This document shows positions 16,198-24,521 of a stretch of DNA of 41,440 nucleotides, piece after piece (positions within the stretch are counted from its first letter, which is position 1; each line of letters begins with the position of its first letter). Origin of the DNA: an uncultured Novosphingobium sp. (GTDB lineage: Bacteria > Pseudomonadota > Alphaproteobacteria > Sphingomonadales > Sphingomonadaceae); assembly GCA_946886365.1 (NCBI GenBank), contig CAMPIM010000018.1, positions 1 through 41,440 of the forward strand, written 5' to 3'. Both the position numbers and the translations under genes were made by a program. The notes below the pieces were generated by a model that saw nothing but the letters and a program-made list of their open reading frames with translations, searched no databases and was not told the origin of the DNA.

Positions 16198-18123
16198 ATG
16201 AATGACAGTCCCACAACGCCGCTGCTCGACCAGGTCACCTGGCCCGCGGATCTGCGCACGCTCAAGCCCGAGCAGCTCCCTCAGCTTGCCGACGAACTCC
16301 GGCAGGAGGTGATTTCTGCCGTCGGGGTGACTGGCGGCCACCTGGGGTCAGGGCTGGGAGTGGTCGAACTCACCACCGCCATCCATTATGTTTTCGACAC
16401 GCCCAATGACAAGCTGGTCTGGGATGTGGGCCACCAATGCTATCCGCATAAGGTCCTGACCGGTCGGCGCGACCGCATCCGTACCCTTCGCCAGGGCGGC
16501 GGCCTTTCGGGCTTCACCAAGCGGGCCGAAAGTGAATATGACCCCTTCGGCGCGGCCCATAGTTCGACATCCATCAGCGCGGCACTGGGTTTTGCCGTGG
16601 CCAGCAAGCTCGCAGGCAAGCCGGGCAAGGGCATAGCAGTGATCGGCGACGGCGCCATGTCCGCGGGCATGGCGTATGAAGCGATGAACAACGCGCGCGA
16701 GGCCGGAAACAGGCTGATCGTGATCCTGAACGACAATGACATGTCGATAGCACCTCCGGTGGGTGGCCTTTCCGCCTACCTCGCTCGCCTGGTATCGAGC
16801 CGCGAATTTCTGGGCCTGCGCGACCTAGCCAAGCGGCTCGCGCGCAAATTGCCCCGCCCTCTCCACAATGCCGCCCGCAAAACCGATGAGTTTGCCCGCG
16901 GCATGGCGATGGGTGGGACCTTGTTCGAGGAACTGGGCTTCTACTATGTTGGCCCTGTCGACGGCCATAATCTCGATCAGCTAATACCCGTTCTGGAAAA
17001 TGTTCGCGATGCCGCCGAAGGGCCGTGCCTCGTTCATGTCGTGACCCAGAAAGGCAAAGGCTACGCTCCAGCGGAAGCGGCAGCAGACAAATATCATGGC
17101 GTCCAAAAGTTCGACGTCATCACCGGGGCGCAAGCAAAGGCACCTCCGGGGCCGCCCAGCTATACTGCGGTGTTTGCCAACGCCCTGGTCGCCGAGGCCC
17201 GGCGCGATAGCACTATCTGCGCGATTACCGCTGCCATGCCGTCGGGCACGGGTCTCGACAAGTTCGCGGAGGCTTTCCCTGAACGTTCCTTCGACGTGGG
17301 GATTGCCGAACAGCATGCGGTGACCTTCGCTGCTGGGCTTGCGGCACAGGGCATGCGGCCTTTCTGCGCGATCTATTCGACCTTTCTCCAGCGCGCCTAT
17401 GACCAGGTCGTGCATGATGTCGCGATCCAGAATCTCCCGGTGCGCTTTGCTATCGATCGGGCCGGGCTGGTGGGTGCAGACGGTTCGACTCATGCGGGCA
17501 GCTTCGACATTACCTACCTCGCCACGCTTCCCAATATGGTCGTTATGGCCGCTTCCGACGAAGCAGAGCTGGTCCACATGGTCCACACTTGCGCCACTCA
17601 TGACAGCGGGCCGATCGCCGTCCGTTATCCACGTGGCAATGGCGTGGGCGTGCCGTTACCCGCGGCGCCCGAGAAGCTGGAGATCGGCAAGGGACGAATC
17701 GTCCGGGACGGCCGACAGGTCGCCATATTGTCACTTGGCACCCGTCTGGAGGAAGCGCTGCGCGCCGCTGAAGCGTTGGAAGCGAAGGGCTTGTCCACCA
17801 CTGTAGTCGATTTGCGGTTCGCCAAGCCATTGGACGAAGCGATGATCCGTCGCCTGCTCACGACGCACGAAGTTGCCGTGACGATTGAGGAAGGCGCCAT
17901 CGGGGGCTTGGGCGCCCATGTATTGACGCTGGCGAGTGATCTGGGGCTGATCGACAATGGCCTGAAGCTGCGTACGTTGCGCCTGCCGGATGTTTTCCAG
18001 GATCAGGACAAGCCGGAACTGCAATATGCAGACGCGCGGCTGGATGCGGCGGCGATCATCGACACCGTACTGACGGCGTTACGGCATAACAGCGCCGGGA
18101 TAGCGACTGAAGCCCGGGCCTAG
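16198..18123 (+). CDS. dxs: 1-deoxy-D-xylulose-5-phosphate synthase
   Basis: This thiamine-diphosphate enzyme of about 641 residues condenses pyruvate and glyceraldehyde 3-phosphate, the first step of the MEP isoprenoid pathway. It shows the DXS landmarks [18 protein letters not shown], the ThDP motif [23 protein letters not shown], the central [15 protein letters not shown], and [15 protein letters not shown]. The C-terminal transketolase domain is complete. Two in-frame ATGs are possible: 16189 lies only 3 bases after the GGGAG ribosome-binding site and 16198 lies 12 bases after it. I chose 16198 because its N-terminus looks more like homologues. In a sphingomonad the pathway feeds carotenoids and ubiquinone. 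Confidence 0.96.
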   Translation: MNDSPTTPLLDQVTWPADLRTLKPEQLPQLADELRQEVISAVGVTGGHLGSGLGVVELTTAIHYVFDTPNDKLVWDVGHQCYPHKVLTGRRDRIRTLRQGGGLSGFTKRAESEYDPFGAAHSSTSISAALGFAVASKLAGKPGKGIAVIGDGAMSAGMAYEAMNNAREAGNRLIVILNDNDMSIAPPVGGLSAYLARLVSSREFLGLRDLAKRLARKLPRPLHNAARKTDEFARGMAMGGTLFEELGFYYVGPVDGHNLDQLIPVLENVRDAAEGPCLVHVVTQKGKGYAPAEAAADKYHGVQKFDVITGAQAKAPPGPPSYTAVFANALVAEARRDSTICAITAAMPSGTGLDKFAEAFPERSFDVGIAEQHAVTFAAGLAAQGMRPFCAIYSTFLQRAYDQVVHDVAIQNLPVRFAIDRAGLVGADGSTHAGSFDITYLATLPNMVVMAASDEAELVHMVHTCATHDSGPIAVRYPRGNGVGVPLPAAPEKLEIGKGRIVRDGRQVAILSLGTRLEEALRAAEALEAKGLSTTVVDLRFAKPLDEAMIRRLLTTHEVAVTIEEGAIGGLGAHVLTLASDLGLIDNGLKLRTLRLPDVFQDQDKPELQYADARLDAAAIIDTVLTALRHNSAGIATEARA

Positions 18124-18125
18124 AA

Positions 18126-18141
18126 GCAACCAAATGGTTGC
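18126..18141. promoter_or_regulatory. Upstream operator of the SRPBCC-ArsR operon
   Basis: GCAACC-AAAT-GGTTGC is a perfect inverted repeat with a 4-base spacer. Its right arm overlaps a candidate -35 hexamer, TTGCAT (18138-18143). The same GCAACC/GGTTGC half-sites recur at 18167-18182, centred exactly 41 bases downstream, or close to four helical turns. The ArsR-type repressor encoded in the operon is the obvious candidate to bind. Confidence 0.65.
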
Positions 18142-18160
18142 ATATCATGAAGCAAAACGC

Positions 18161-18188
18161 ATATAAGCAACCTGGAGGTTGCTTATAT
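18161..18188. promoter_or_regulatory. Main operator overlapping promoter, ribosome-binding site and start codon
   Basis: ATATAAGCAACC and GGTTGCTTATAT form a perfect 12-bp inverted repeat around TGGA. It contains a -10-like TATAAG (18162-18167), which lies 18 bases after the TTGCAT of the first operator. It also contains the GGAGG ribosome-binding site (18174-18178) and the first two bases of the ATG at 18187. A protein bound here would block initiation of transcription, as expected for ArsR autorepression. Confidence 0.7.
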
Positions 18189-18642
18189 GGTGGATTCTAT
18201 CAGTAGAAGCATAGAAATCGCCGCGTCGGTCGAACGAGTTTGGGACGCGCTGATTAATCATGAAAAGTTCGGAGCCTGGTTCCAGGTAGCCTTGGATCAG
18301 CCTTTTGTCGCGGGTCAGGCATCGACAGGGCATATGACCTATCCCGGTTTTGAAGAATATCGCTGGGAAGCACGGGTCGTTGCAATCGAGCCCATGAGAC
18401 GCTTCGCTTTTGAATGGCCTGCGACTGGCGGTGACAAGCAGTTGATGGACAGTGGCGTACCGGTGCCGGAATGGACATTGGTCGAGTTTCTGCTTGAACC
18501 CGCTGGCAGCGGCACATTGCTGACGGTCACGGAAAGCGGGTTCGACAAGGTGCCTGAGCCGCGCAGGAGCAATGTCATGCGCTCCAACGATGGTGGTTGG
18601 GCAGAGCAGGTGAAGAATATCCGAGAATATGTTGAAGGTTGA
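18187..18642 (+). CDS. SRPBCC/AHSA1-type START-fold protein
   Basis: This 151-residue protein of the AHSA1 branch of the SRPBCC superfamily begins SRSIEIAASVERVWDALINHEKFGAWF and ends with WAEQVKNIREYVEG, both family hallmarks. The fold makes a hydrophobic pocket; ligands of bacterial members are mostly unknown. GGAGG lies 8 bases before the ATG and sits inside a palindromic operator. The gene overlaps the following arsR-type gene by 14 bases. SRPBCC-ArsR pairs are common in bacteria, and in them the regulator is thought to control the START protein. Confidence 0.88.
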   Translation: MVDSISRSIEIAASVERVWDALINHEKFGAWFQVALDQPFVAGQASTGHMTYPGFEEYRWEARVVAIEPMRRFAFEWPATGGDKQLMDSGVPVPEWTLVEFLLEPAGSGTLLTVTESGFDKVPEPRRSNVMRSNDGGWAEQVKNIREYVEG

Positions 18643-18958
18643 GGAAGCACCGGCGCGGCTGTTTGCCGCATTGGGTGACGTCACACGCTTAGGGCTGATT
18701 GGGCGACTTTCCGAGGGGACGGGACGATCGATCGCGCAATTAGGCGATGGCCTGCCGATCAGCCGTCAAGCGGTGTCGAAGCATCTCGACGTCCTGCTGG
18801 GCGCGGGACTGGTGCGCCGCACACGATCCGGGCGTGAGGTGCTTTTCACCCTCGAGCCTGAGGCGATCGCGGACGCGCGGGATTGGCTTGCTCAGGTCTC
18901 AAGCCAGTGGGACGAGACTTTGGGCAGGCTCAAGAACTTCGTCGAGAGCCAGCCCTAG
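18629..18958 (+). CDS. ArsR-family winged-helix transcriptional regulator
   Basis: This 109-residue protein has an ArsR-type helix-turn-helix: LFAALGDVTRLGLIGRLSEG, then GDGLPISRQAVSKHLDVLLGAGLV and the wing RRTRSGREVLFTLEPE. It contains no cysteine and lacks the ELCVCDL metal-binding motif, so metal sensing of the classical kind is unlikely. It overlaps the SRPBCC gene by 14 bases and is presumably translated by coupling. The two inverted repeats upstream of the operon are the likely autoregulatory sites. It converges on the DUF3035 gene with 12 bases between stop codons. Confidence 0.9.
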   Translation: MLKVEEAPARLFAALGDVTRLGLIGRLSEGTGRSIAQLGDGLPISRQAVSKHLDVLLGAGLVRRTRSGREVLFTLEPEAIADARDWLAQVSSQWDETLGRLKNFVESQP

Positions 18959-18970
18959 TTTCTTACTGCC

Positions 18971-19384
18971 TTACTGCTGCGGGATCGCAGCGCGGGCGTC
19001 CTGCCCGTCACCTTCCGGCGCGGCGATGATTTCGCGGGTCGCGGCGCCCTTGTCGACGACTTCCGTGCCCGGATCGCCAACGGAGGAGCGGATGCCTGCC
19101 GCCGCATTGGCACGGCCTGCTTCGTTCAACGCCGCGCTTTCAGCCGCGCTGCGCTGGGCAGGACCGCCGAACATGGTTTCCATGGCAGCACGGCTCGAAT
19201 CAACCGACGCAGCGGCAGGCGTACCCGGCGCAGGCGGGACCAACGCATAATCAGGCGGGATCACGAGCGGCGCCTGACGCGAGACGGCGAACTCATCGGG
19301 GCGAGCCCGATTAAACAGGCCGCCGCCGCCACCGCAGGCGGACAGCATGGAAATCAGGCCAGCGGCGAGGATCAGTTTACGCAT
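18971..19384 (-). CDS. DUF3035-type lipoprotein
   Basis: This 137-residue protein has a clear lipoprotein signal, MRKLILAAGLISMLSAC, with the lipobox LSAC and Cys17, followed by a Gly-rich stretch. The mature part (FNRARPDEFAVSRQAPLVIPPDYALVPP) is the DUF3035 signature as I recognise it, and the rest is Ala-rich and low in complexity. It is probably anchored in the outer membrane; the function is unknown. Its ATG overlaps the TGA of lspA (TGATG), so the signal peptidase that should process it is translated from the same message. Confidence 0.83.
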   Translation of the reverse strand: MRKLILAAGLISMLSACGGGGGLFNRARPDEFAVSRQAPLVIPPDYALVPPAPGTPAAASVDSSRAAMETMFGGPAQRSAAESAALNEAGRANAAAGIRSSVGDPGTEVVDKGAATREIIAAPEGDGQDARAAIPQQ

Positions 19385-19896
19385 CAGTTCAGTGACTCCG
19401 TCTTTGCGCTCTTCTCGCGCAGCAGCAACGCCCGTGCAAGCAGGATCAGCACGCCGATCGTGATCGCGGCGTCGGCCAGGTTGAATATGAGAAATGGCCG
19501 CCATTCGCCAAAGTGCAGATCGGCATAATCGACAACATAGCCCAAGCGAACACGATCAACGATATTTCCAATGGCACCCCCGAGGACCAACCCAAGGGCC
19601 GCGACATCCTGCCGCGCCTTTTCCCGCCACATCCACACGCCGACAAAGCCAGCGATCAGCATCGTCATGCCCACGAGAAGCCAGCGCATCATGTTCGTGT
19701 CGGCATGGAAGAAGCCCATCGAAACCCCACGATTTTCCAGCCAGCGCAGGCGGAAGATCGGCAGGATCTCGATTCCTTCGTCCATCCGGCTCTTAAGCGC
19801 GAGCGGATAGGTGACGGTATATTTGATGAGCTGGTCCAGCGCGAGCGTGACGATCGCGACGATCAGGCCGAGCGGGCGGTGATTGACAGTTGCCAT
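19384..19896 (-). CDS. lspA: Lipoprotein signal peptidase (signal peptidase II)
   Basis: This 170-residue membrane aspartyl protease cleaves prolipoproteins at the lipid-modified cysteine. It has four hydrophobic segments. Conserved blocks are LDQLIKY near residue 20, ENRGVSMGFF, and GGAIGNIVDRVRLGYVVDYADL, which contains both catalytic aspartates (NxxDR and VDYxD). It follows ileS after a 141-base gap, the common bacterial ileS-lspA order, and overlaps the DUF3035 lipoprotein gene by one base. Confidence 0.95.
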   Translation of the reverse strand: MATVNHRPLGLIVAIVTLALDQLIKYTVTYPLALKSRMDEGIEILPIFRLRWLENRGVSMGFFHADTNMMRWLLVGMTMLIAGFVGVWMWREKARQDVAALGLVLGGAIGNIVDRVRLGYVVDYADLHFGEWRPFLIFNLADAAITIGVLILLARALLLREKSAKTESLN

Positions 19897-20037
19897 CAGT
19901 GGCGCACCACATGCTTTTTTGGTGATGAAGGTGACACGAACATATCCCTGAAAAGCGCCATCATAATATTGTTACCTGCCGCCGGGCGGTAGGCCGTGGG
20001 CTATAGCCGAAGCCTGCGCCTGTAGGACAGCAGGTTT

Positions 20038-22920
20038 TCAACCTGCCAGCACTTCGTCGCAGCGGTTGCAGAGCGTGCCGTCCTCTTCGACTTCGGGCAG
20101 CAGACGCCAGCAGCGACCGCAGTTGTGCCACTCGCTCGGCTTGACCACGATGCCGTCCCCGACACCCGTTTCGATGCGGGCGACGATGGCGATTTCGGCG
20201 AAGTTCACACCGTCGCTGGGAACCTCCATTCCCATGGCCACATCGGCTTCAAGGCTGGAGCGGATGACCTTTTCGCGGCGGAGGGGTTCGATGGCTTCGT
20301 TGACCTGATCGCGCTGGTTGCGGATTTCGGTCCATTTGTCGTTCAGGACTTGGTTGAGCCAAGTCGCGTCAACCTCTGGCCATTCCAGGAAATGCACGCT
20401 TTCTTCGTTGTTTGGGTAGCGACTTTGCCAAACTTCCTCAGCCGTGAAGGGGATGATTGGCGCGGCGTAGCGGACGAGCGCGTGGAAGAGCGTGTCGAGC
20501 ACGGTGCGGTAGGCGCGACGCTTGGGATCGGTCTTCGCGTCGCAGTAGAGGCAGTCCTTGCGGATGTCGAAGAAGAAGGCCGACAGGTCGCTATTGGCGA
20601 AGTCGAATAGCGCGCGGGTGTAACGGCTGAACTCCAGCCAGTTTTCGCTTCCCGCAGCCTTTTCGACCACGCCCTTAAGCTCTGCGTCGAGAGCCGCGAG
20701 GCGGTGGAGCATGTAGCGCTCCAACTCCGGCATTTCGGTGACGGGCAACCTCTCTTCTTCCGAAAAATCCGAAAGAGCGCCAAGCAAGTAACGGAAACTA
20801 TTGCGAAGTTTGCGATAGGCATCGGACGATCCGGCCAACACTTCCTTGCCGATGCGGACATCATCGAAATAATCGGTGCTAGCGACCCAGACGCGCAGGA
20901 TGTCGGAGCCGGACTCCGCAATGACCTTCAGCGGATCGACCACGTTGCCGAGGCTCTTGGACATTTTGCGCCCCTGCCCGTCCAGCGCGAAGCCGTGGGT
21001 TAGGACGGCGTCATAGGGCGCGCGGCCACGGGTGCCGCTGCTTTCGAGCAGCGAGGACTGGAACCAGCCGCGATGCTGGTCGGACCCTTCGAGGTACAGA
21101 TCGGCGCGGACGCCTTCGCCATAGCGGCTTTCGACAACGAAGCTGTGGGTCGAACCACTGTCGAACCAGACGTCGAGAATGTCGTTCACCACCTCATAGT
21201 CGTTGAGGTCGTAGTCGGGGCCAAGCAGCGCCTGATGGTCAGCGCCGAACCAGGCATCCGCGCCGCCAGCTTTGAAAGCTTCGACGATGCGCTGATTTAC
21301 AGCCTTATCAACGAGATATTCGCCGGTCTTACGATGAACGTAGAGAGCGATGGGCACGCCCCATGCGCGCTGGCGGCTGATGACCCAGTCGGGGCGGCCT
21401 TCGACCATTGAGCGAATGCGGTTGATCGAGCGCTCGGGAACCCAGCGGGTGTTCTCGATCGCGTCGAGCGCCGTGCCGCGCAGGGTTGCGCCATTGCCTT
21501 GGCGGGCGAGGATGGCTTCCTCCTCGGCGCAGCGGGGAATGACGCCGTCACTAATCGCGCGATCCATGGGGATGAACCATTGGGGTGTGCAGCGAAAGAT
21601 GATCTTCGCCTTGGAGCGCCAGCTGTGGGGATAGCTGTGCTTGAAGTCGTCGGACGCGGCGAGCAGGCCGCCCGCTTCCCGCAGATCGGAGCAGATGGGG
21701 CCGTCCTTGCTGACGAACTTCGGGTTGATGACGCTTCCCTGGCCGCCGAGCCAGAGCCAGTCCTCGCGATATTTGCCGTCATTCTCAACAGCGAACACCG
21801 GGTTGATGCCGTTCGCCTTGCAGAGCGCGAAGTCGTCTTCGCCATGGTCGGGCGCCATGTGGACGAGGCCGGTGCCTGCGTCGGTGGTGACGAAATCGCC
21901 TGCTAAGAACGGACGGGGCTTGGCGAAGAAGCCGCCGAGGGCGTGCATCGGGTGGCGGGCGACGGCCCCAGCGAGTTGAGAGCCTGCAATTTGTCGATCA
22001 CCTACCTGATCGATCTGTTCCGATGCACTTTCGCCAGCAAAAATCCCGCGTTTAAAGCTCAATCCAGTACGTGCGAGAAACTGTTCAACGAGATCGAATG
22101 CGATCACATATCTGCGACCGTCATTCGCTTCGAAGTGCAGATAGGTGACCTCCGGCCCATAAGCCAAAGCCTGATTAACCGGGATCGTCCAGGGCGTCGT
22201 CGTCCAGATCACCGCATGCGCACCAACCAACTCCGGCGCGTTTAGCGCCTCGACAATCTCGAACGCCACGTCGATCTGCGTCGAGACGATATCCTCATAT
22301 TCGACTTCCGCCTCGGCCAGCGCGGTTTTTTCGACCGGGGACCACATGACGGGCTTGGCGCCGCGATAGAGCTGGCCGCTCTCAGCGAACTTCAGCAGTT
22401 CAGACACGATGGTAGCTTCGGCATCGAACTTCATGGTGAGATAGGGATCGTTCCAGTCGCCCATGACACCAAGGCGCTTGAACTGCTCCTTCTGAACGCC
22501 GACCCATTTGTCCGCGTAAGCGCGGCACTGGGCGCGGAATTCCTGTGCTGGAACCTCGTCCTTATTCTGCTTCTTCTTGCGATATTCCTCCTCGATCTTC
22601 CATTCGATCGGAAGGCCATGGCAGTCCCATCCCGGGACATAGGGCGCATCCTTGCCAAGGAGCGACTGGCTGCGGACGATGATGTCCTTCAGCACCTTGT
22701 TCATCGCATGGCCCATATGAATATCGCCATTGGCGTAGGGCGGGCCGTCGTGGAGGATGAAGCGTTCGCGGCCCTTCCGCCGTTCGCGCAGCTTGCCGTA
22801 CAGGTCCATTTCTTCCCAGCGCGCGAGGATCGCCGGTTCCTTTTGCGCAAGGCCCGCCTTCATCGGGAAGTCGGTTACGGGAAGGAATACGGTGCTTTTA
22901 TAGTCGGGCTGGTCGGTCAT
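20038..22920 (-). CDS. ileS: Isoleucyl-tRNA synthetase
   Basis: This 960-residue class I synthetase charges tRNA-Ile. It has the HIGH-type motif HMGH (residues 68-71) and the KMSKS motif near 652-656. The CP1 editing domain includes the TTPWTIPVNQAL segment, and the C-terminal anticodon-binding domain is complete. The last 40 residues form a zinc ribbon, CGRCWRLLPEVEEDGTLCNRC. The length and zinc ribbon are those of the bacterial type that is sensitive to mupirocin in many species. Upstream lies a REP-like repeat and then ribF; downstream lies lspA. Confidence 0.97.
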   Translation of the reverse strand: MTDQPDYKSTVFLPVTDFPMKAGLAQKEPAILARWEEMDLYGKLRERRKGRERFILHDGPPYANGDIHMGHAMNKVLKDIIVRSQSLLGKDAPYVPGWDCHGLPIEWKIEEEYRKKKQNKDEVPAQEFRAQCRAYADKWVGVQKEQFKRLGVMGDWNDPYLTMKFDAEATIVSELLKFAESGQLYRGAKPVMWSPVEKTALAEAEVEYEDIVSTQIDVAFEIVEALNAPELVGAHAVIWTTTPWTIPVNQALAYGPEVTYLHFEANDGRRYVIAFDLVEQFLARTGLSFKRGIFAGESASEQIDQVGDRQIAGSQLAGAVARHPMHALGGFFAKPRPFLAGDFVTTDAGTGLVHMAPDHGEDDFALCKANGINPVFAVENDGKYREDWLWLGGQGSVINPKFVSKDGPICSDLREAGGLLAASDDFKHSYPHSWRSKAKIIFRCTPQWFIPMDRAISDGVIPRCAEEEAILARQGNGATLRGTALDAIENTRWVPERSINRIRSMVEGRPDWVISRQRAWGVPIALYVHRKTGEYLVDKAVNQRIVEAFKAGGADAWFGADHQALLGPDYDLNDYEVVNDILDVWFDSGSTHSFVVESRYGEGVRADLYLEGSDQHRGWFQSSLLESSGTRGRAPYDAVLTHGFALDGQGRKMSKSLGNVVDPLKVIAESGSDILRVWVASTDYFDDVRIGKEVLAGSSDAYRKLRNSFRYLLGALSDFSEEERLPVTEMPELERYMLHRLAALDAELKGVVEKAAGSENWLEFSRYTRALFDFANSDLSAFFFDIRKDCLYCDAKTDPKRRAYRTVLDTLFHALVRYAAPIIPFTAEEVWQSRYPNNEESVHFLEWPEVDATWLNQVLNDKWTEIRNQRDQVNEAIEPLRREKVIRSSLEADVAMGMEVPSDGVNFAEIAIVARIETGVGDGIVVKPSEWHNCGRCWRLLPEVEEDGTLCNRCDEVLAG

Positions 22921-22940
22921 GTGGGACTATCTACAGACTT

Positions 22941-23012
22941 CCGTTCGTTTCGAGCGCAGTCGAGAAACGCGGCGCTGCATATCTGCTTCTCGACTTCGCT
23001 CGAAGCGAACGG
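22941..23012. repeat. REP-like dispersed inverted repeat between ribF and ileS
   Basis: Two arms of 28 bases face each other: one begins CCGTTCGTTTCGAGCGCAGT at 22941, and its inverse copy ends at 23012. They match at about 25 of 28 positions and are separated by roughly 16 bases. Each arm also contains a smaller CGAGC/GCTCG-type dyad. Repeats of this sequence type (TTTCGAGCG, GTCGAGAA) are, from memory, widespread between genes in sphingomonads. Possible roles are message stabilisation or attenuation inside the ribF-ileS operon. Confidence 0.72.
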
Positions 23013-23035
23013 GGTTGGAAATGAATGGGCGGGCA

Positions 23036-23977
23036 TTAGGCGAGGTGCGGCGTTCTCGCAAGGATTTGCCGCGCGGCGTCGCAGTCCCTGGCGATCTGGG
23101 CGGTGAGGGCTTCGAGCCCTTCATATTTCGCTTCGGGCCGGAGGAATTCGATCAACTGCACCTCGATGCAGTGGTCGTAGAGGCTTTCGGAGAAATCGAA
23201 GAAGTGCGGCTCCAGCAATTCCTTCGGCGGATCGAAGCTGGGGCGGATGCCGAGATTGGCCGCGCCATCGAGGACACGGCCATCGGGCAGCAGGCCGCGT
23301 ACCGCATAGATGCCATAGGCCGGGCGGATGTAATGGCCGAGATCGACATTGGCGGTGGGGAAGCCGATCGTGCGGCCGACCTTGTCGCCATGCTGGACCA
23401 GCCCTTGCACCGCGAAGGGGCGTGTCAACAGCCGCGTTGCCGTGGCGCAGTCTCCGGCTTTCAGCGCGGTACGGATGCGGCTGGAGGAGACCACCTCCCC
23501 GCCTTCGTCCGTGATCGGCGCGACGGCTTCGGCGCTCATGCCCCGCGCGGCGCCGAGTTCGGCAAGCGTGGCGACAGTGCCGGTGCGGCCGTGGCCAAAG
23601 GTGAAATCCTGTCCCGTGACCACACCCGCGACGCCCATGCCGTCTACCAGCAGATCGACGAAATCCTGAGGACTCAAGGCGGCGAGTTGGCGGGTGAAGG
23701 CGAATACCAACATCGCGTCGGCACCGGCGGCGGCGAACAGGCGCTGCCGCTGGTCCAGGCTGGTGAGGCGGAACCACGGGTTTTCCGGGCGAAACAGGCG
23801 CATCGGATGCGGGTCGAATGTTGCAACGATGACGGGACGGCCTTCCGCGCGGGCACGGTCCACCGCGCGGCCGACGACCGCCTGATGACCGAGGTGAAAT
23901 CCGTCAAAATTGCCCAGCGCCATGATGCTCCCGCGCAAATGGGCAGGGATCGGGACGCCGCTTTCCAGCCGCTCCAT
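23036..23977 (-). CDS. ribF: Bifunctional riboflavin kinase / FAD synthetase
   Basis: This 313-residue protein converts riboflavin to FMN and FMN to FAD. The N-terminal adenylyltransferase domain has GNFDGFHLGHQAV, the HxGH-like nucleotide site, and TFDPHP. The C-terminal flavokinase domain has GRTIGFPTANVDL. I chose the ATG at 23977. The frame stays open to a TTG at 24013, which would lie only 7 bases after folA and add twelve residues. It is in line with purE, purK and folA and precedes ileS, a common ribF-ileS-lspA order in proteobacteria. Confidence 0.95.
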   Translation of the reverse strand: MERLESGVPIPAHLRGSIMALGNFDGFHLGHQAVVGRAVDRARAEGRPVIVATFDPHPMRLFRPENPWFRLTSLDQRQRLFAAAGADAMLVFAFTRQLAALSPQDFVDLLVDGMGVAGVVTGQDFTFGHGRTGTVATLAELGAARGMSAEAVAPITDEGGEVVSSSRIRTALKAGDCATATRLLTRPFAVQGLVQHGDKVGRTIGFPTANVDLGHYIRPAYGIYAVRGLLPDGRVLDGAANLGIRPSFDPPKELLEPHFFDFSESLYDHCIEVQLIEFLRPEAKYEGLEALTAQIARDCDAARQILARTPHLA

Positions 23978-24020
23978 GGCGCTGGCTATAGGGAGATGGT
24001 CGGGCGCTGGCAATGCGACA

Positions 24021-24521
24021 TCATGGCGCAGCGCGGCGGCGGAAAGTGACGAAGCTGTAGGCGGGATAGGCGCCCTCCGCCGGATGATCGGCGCGGGCTG
24101 CTTCCTCCCACCGCGTCGTGTCGGGATAAGGGATCACGGCGTCGCCGGGGGCGTCGAAATGCACTTCGGTCAGTTCAATGCGGTCGGCGTGGGGCAGATA
24201 GAGCTGATAGACCTCTGCCCCGCCAATCACCATGGCGGCGGGACCGTCGGCGAGACGAAGGGCGGACGTGACGTCATGCGCGATTTCTGCCCCCTCCCCG
24301 ATCCAGCCAGTATCGCGGGTCAGGACGATGTGGCGGCGGCCGGGTAACAAGCCGGGCAGACTGTCGAACGTCTTGCGCCCCATGATCATTGGGTGGCCGA
24401 TGGTCAGCGCCTTGAAATGCTTGAGGTCGGCGGGCAACCGCCAAGGCAGCCCCCCGTCCTTGCCGATCACGCCATTGTCGGCGCGGGCGAGGACCAGGAC
24501 GACTTCTTGGGCCTCGCTCAC
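24021..24521 (-). CDS. folA: Dihydrofolate reductase
   Basis: This 166-residue NADPH-dependent enzyme reduces dihydrofolate. Conserved parts are VIGKDGGLPWRLPADLKHFK, with the active-site acid (Asp in PADLKHFK), PMIMGRKTFDSLPGLLPGR, the cofactor loop VIGGAEVY, and ELTEVHF. The start codon is GTG, overlapping the purK stop codon by four bases (GTGA). It is probably translated by coupling to purK, which connects purine and one-carbon metabolism. Confidence 0.95.
   Translation of the reverse strand: MSEAQEVVLVLARADNGVIGKDGGLPWRLPADLKHFKALTIGHPMIMGRKTFDSLPGLLPGRRHIVLTRDTGWIGEGAEIAHDVTSALRLADGPAAMVIGGAEVYQLYLPHADRIELTEVHFDAPGDAVIPYPDTTRWEEAARADHPAEGAYPAYSFVTFRRRAAP

Noticed and set aside
20029..20046. 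GCAGGTT-N3-AACCTGC hairpin overlapping the ileS stop codon as a terminator
   Set aside because: The stem is short, there is no T run, and lspA continues downstream, so a terminator is not supported.
22919..24049. Long plus-strand open frame of 376 codons opposite ribF
   Set aside because: It is antisense to a clearly recognisable ribF and has no family features. Long antisense frames are expected in GC-rich coding DNA.
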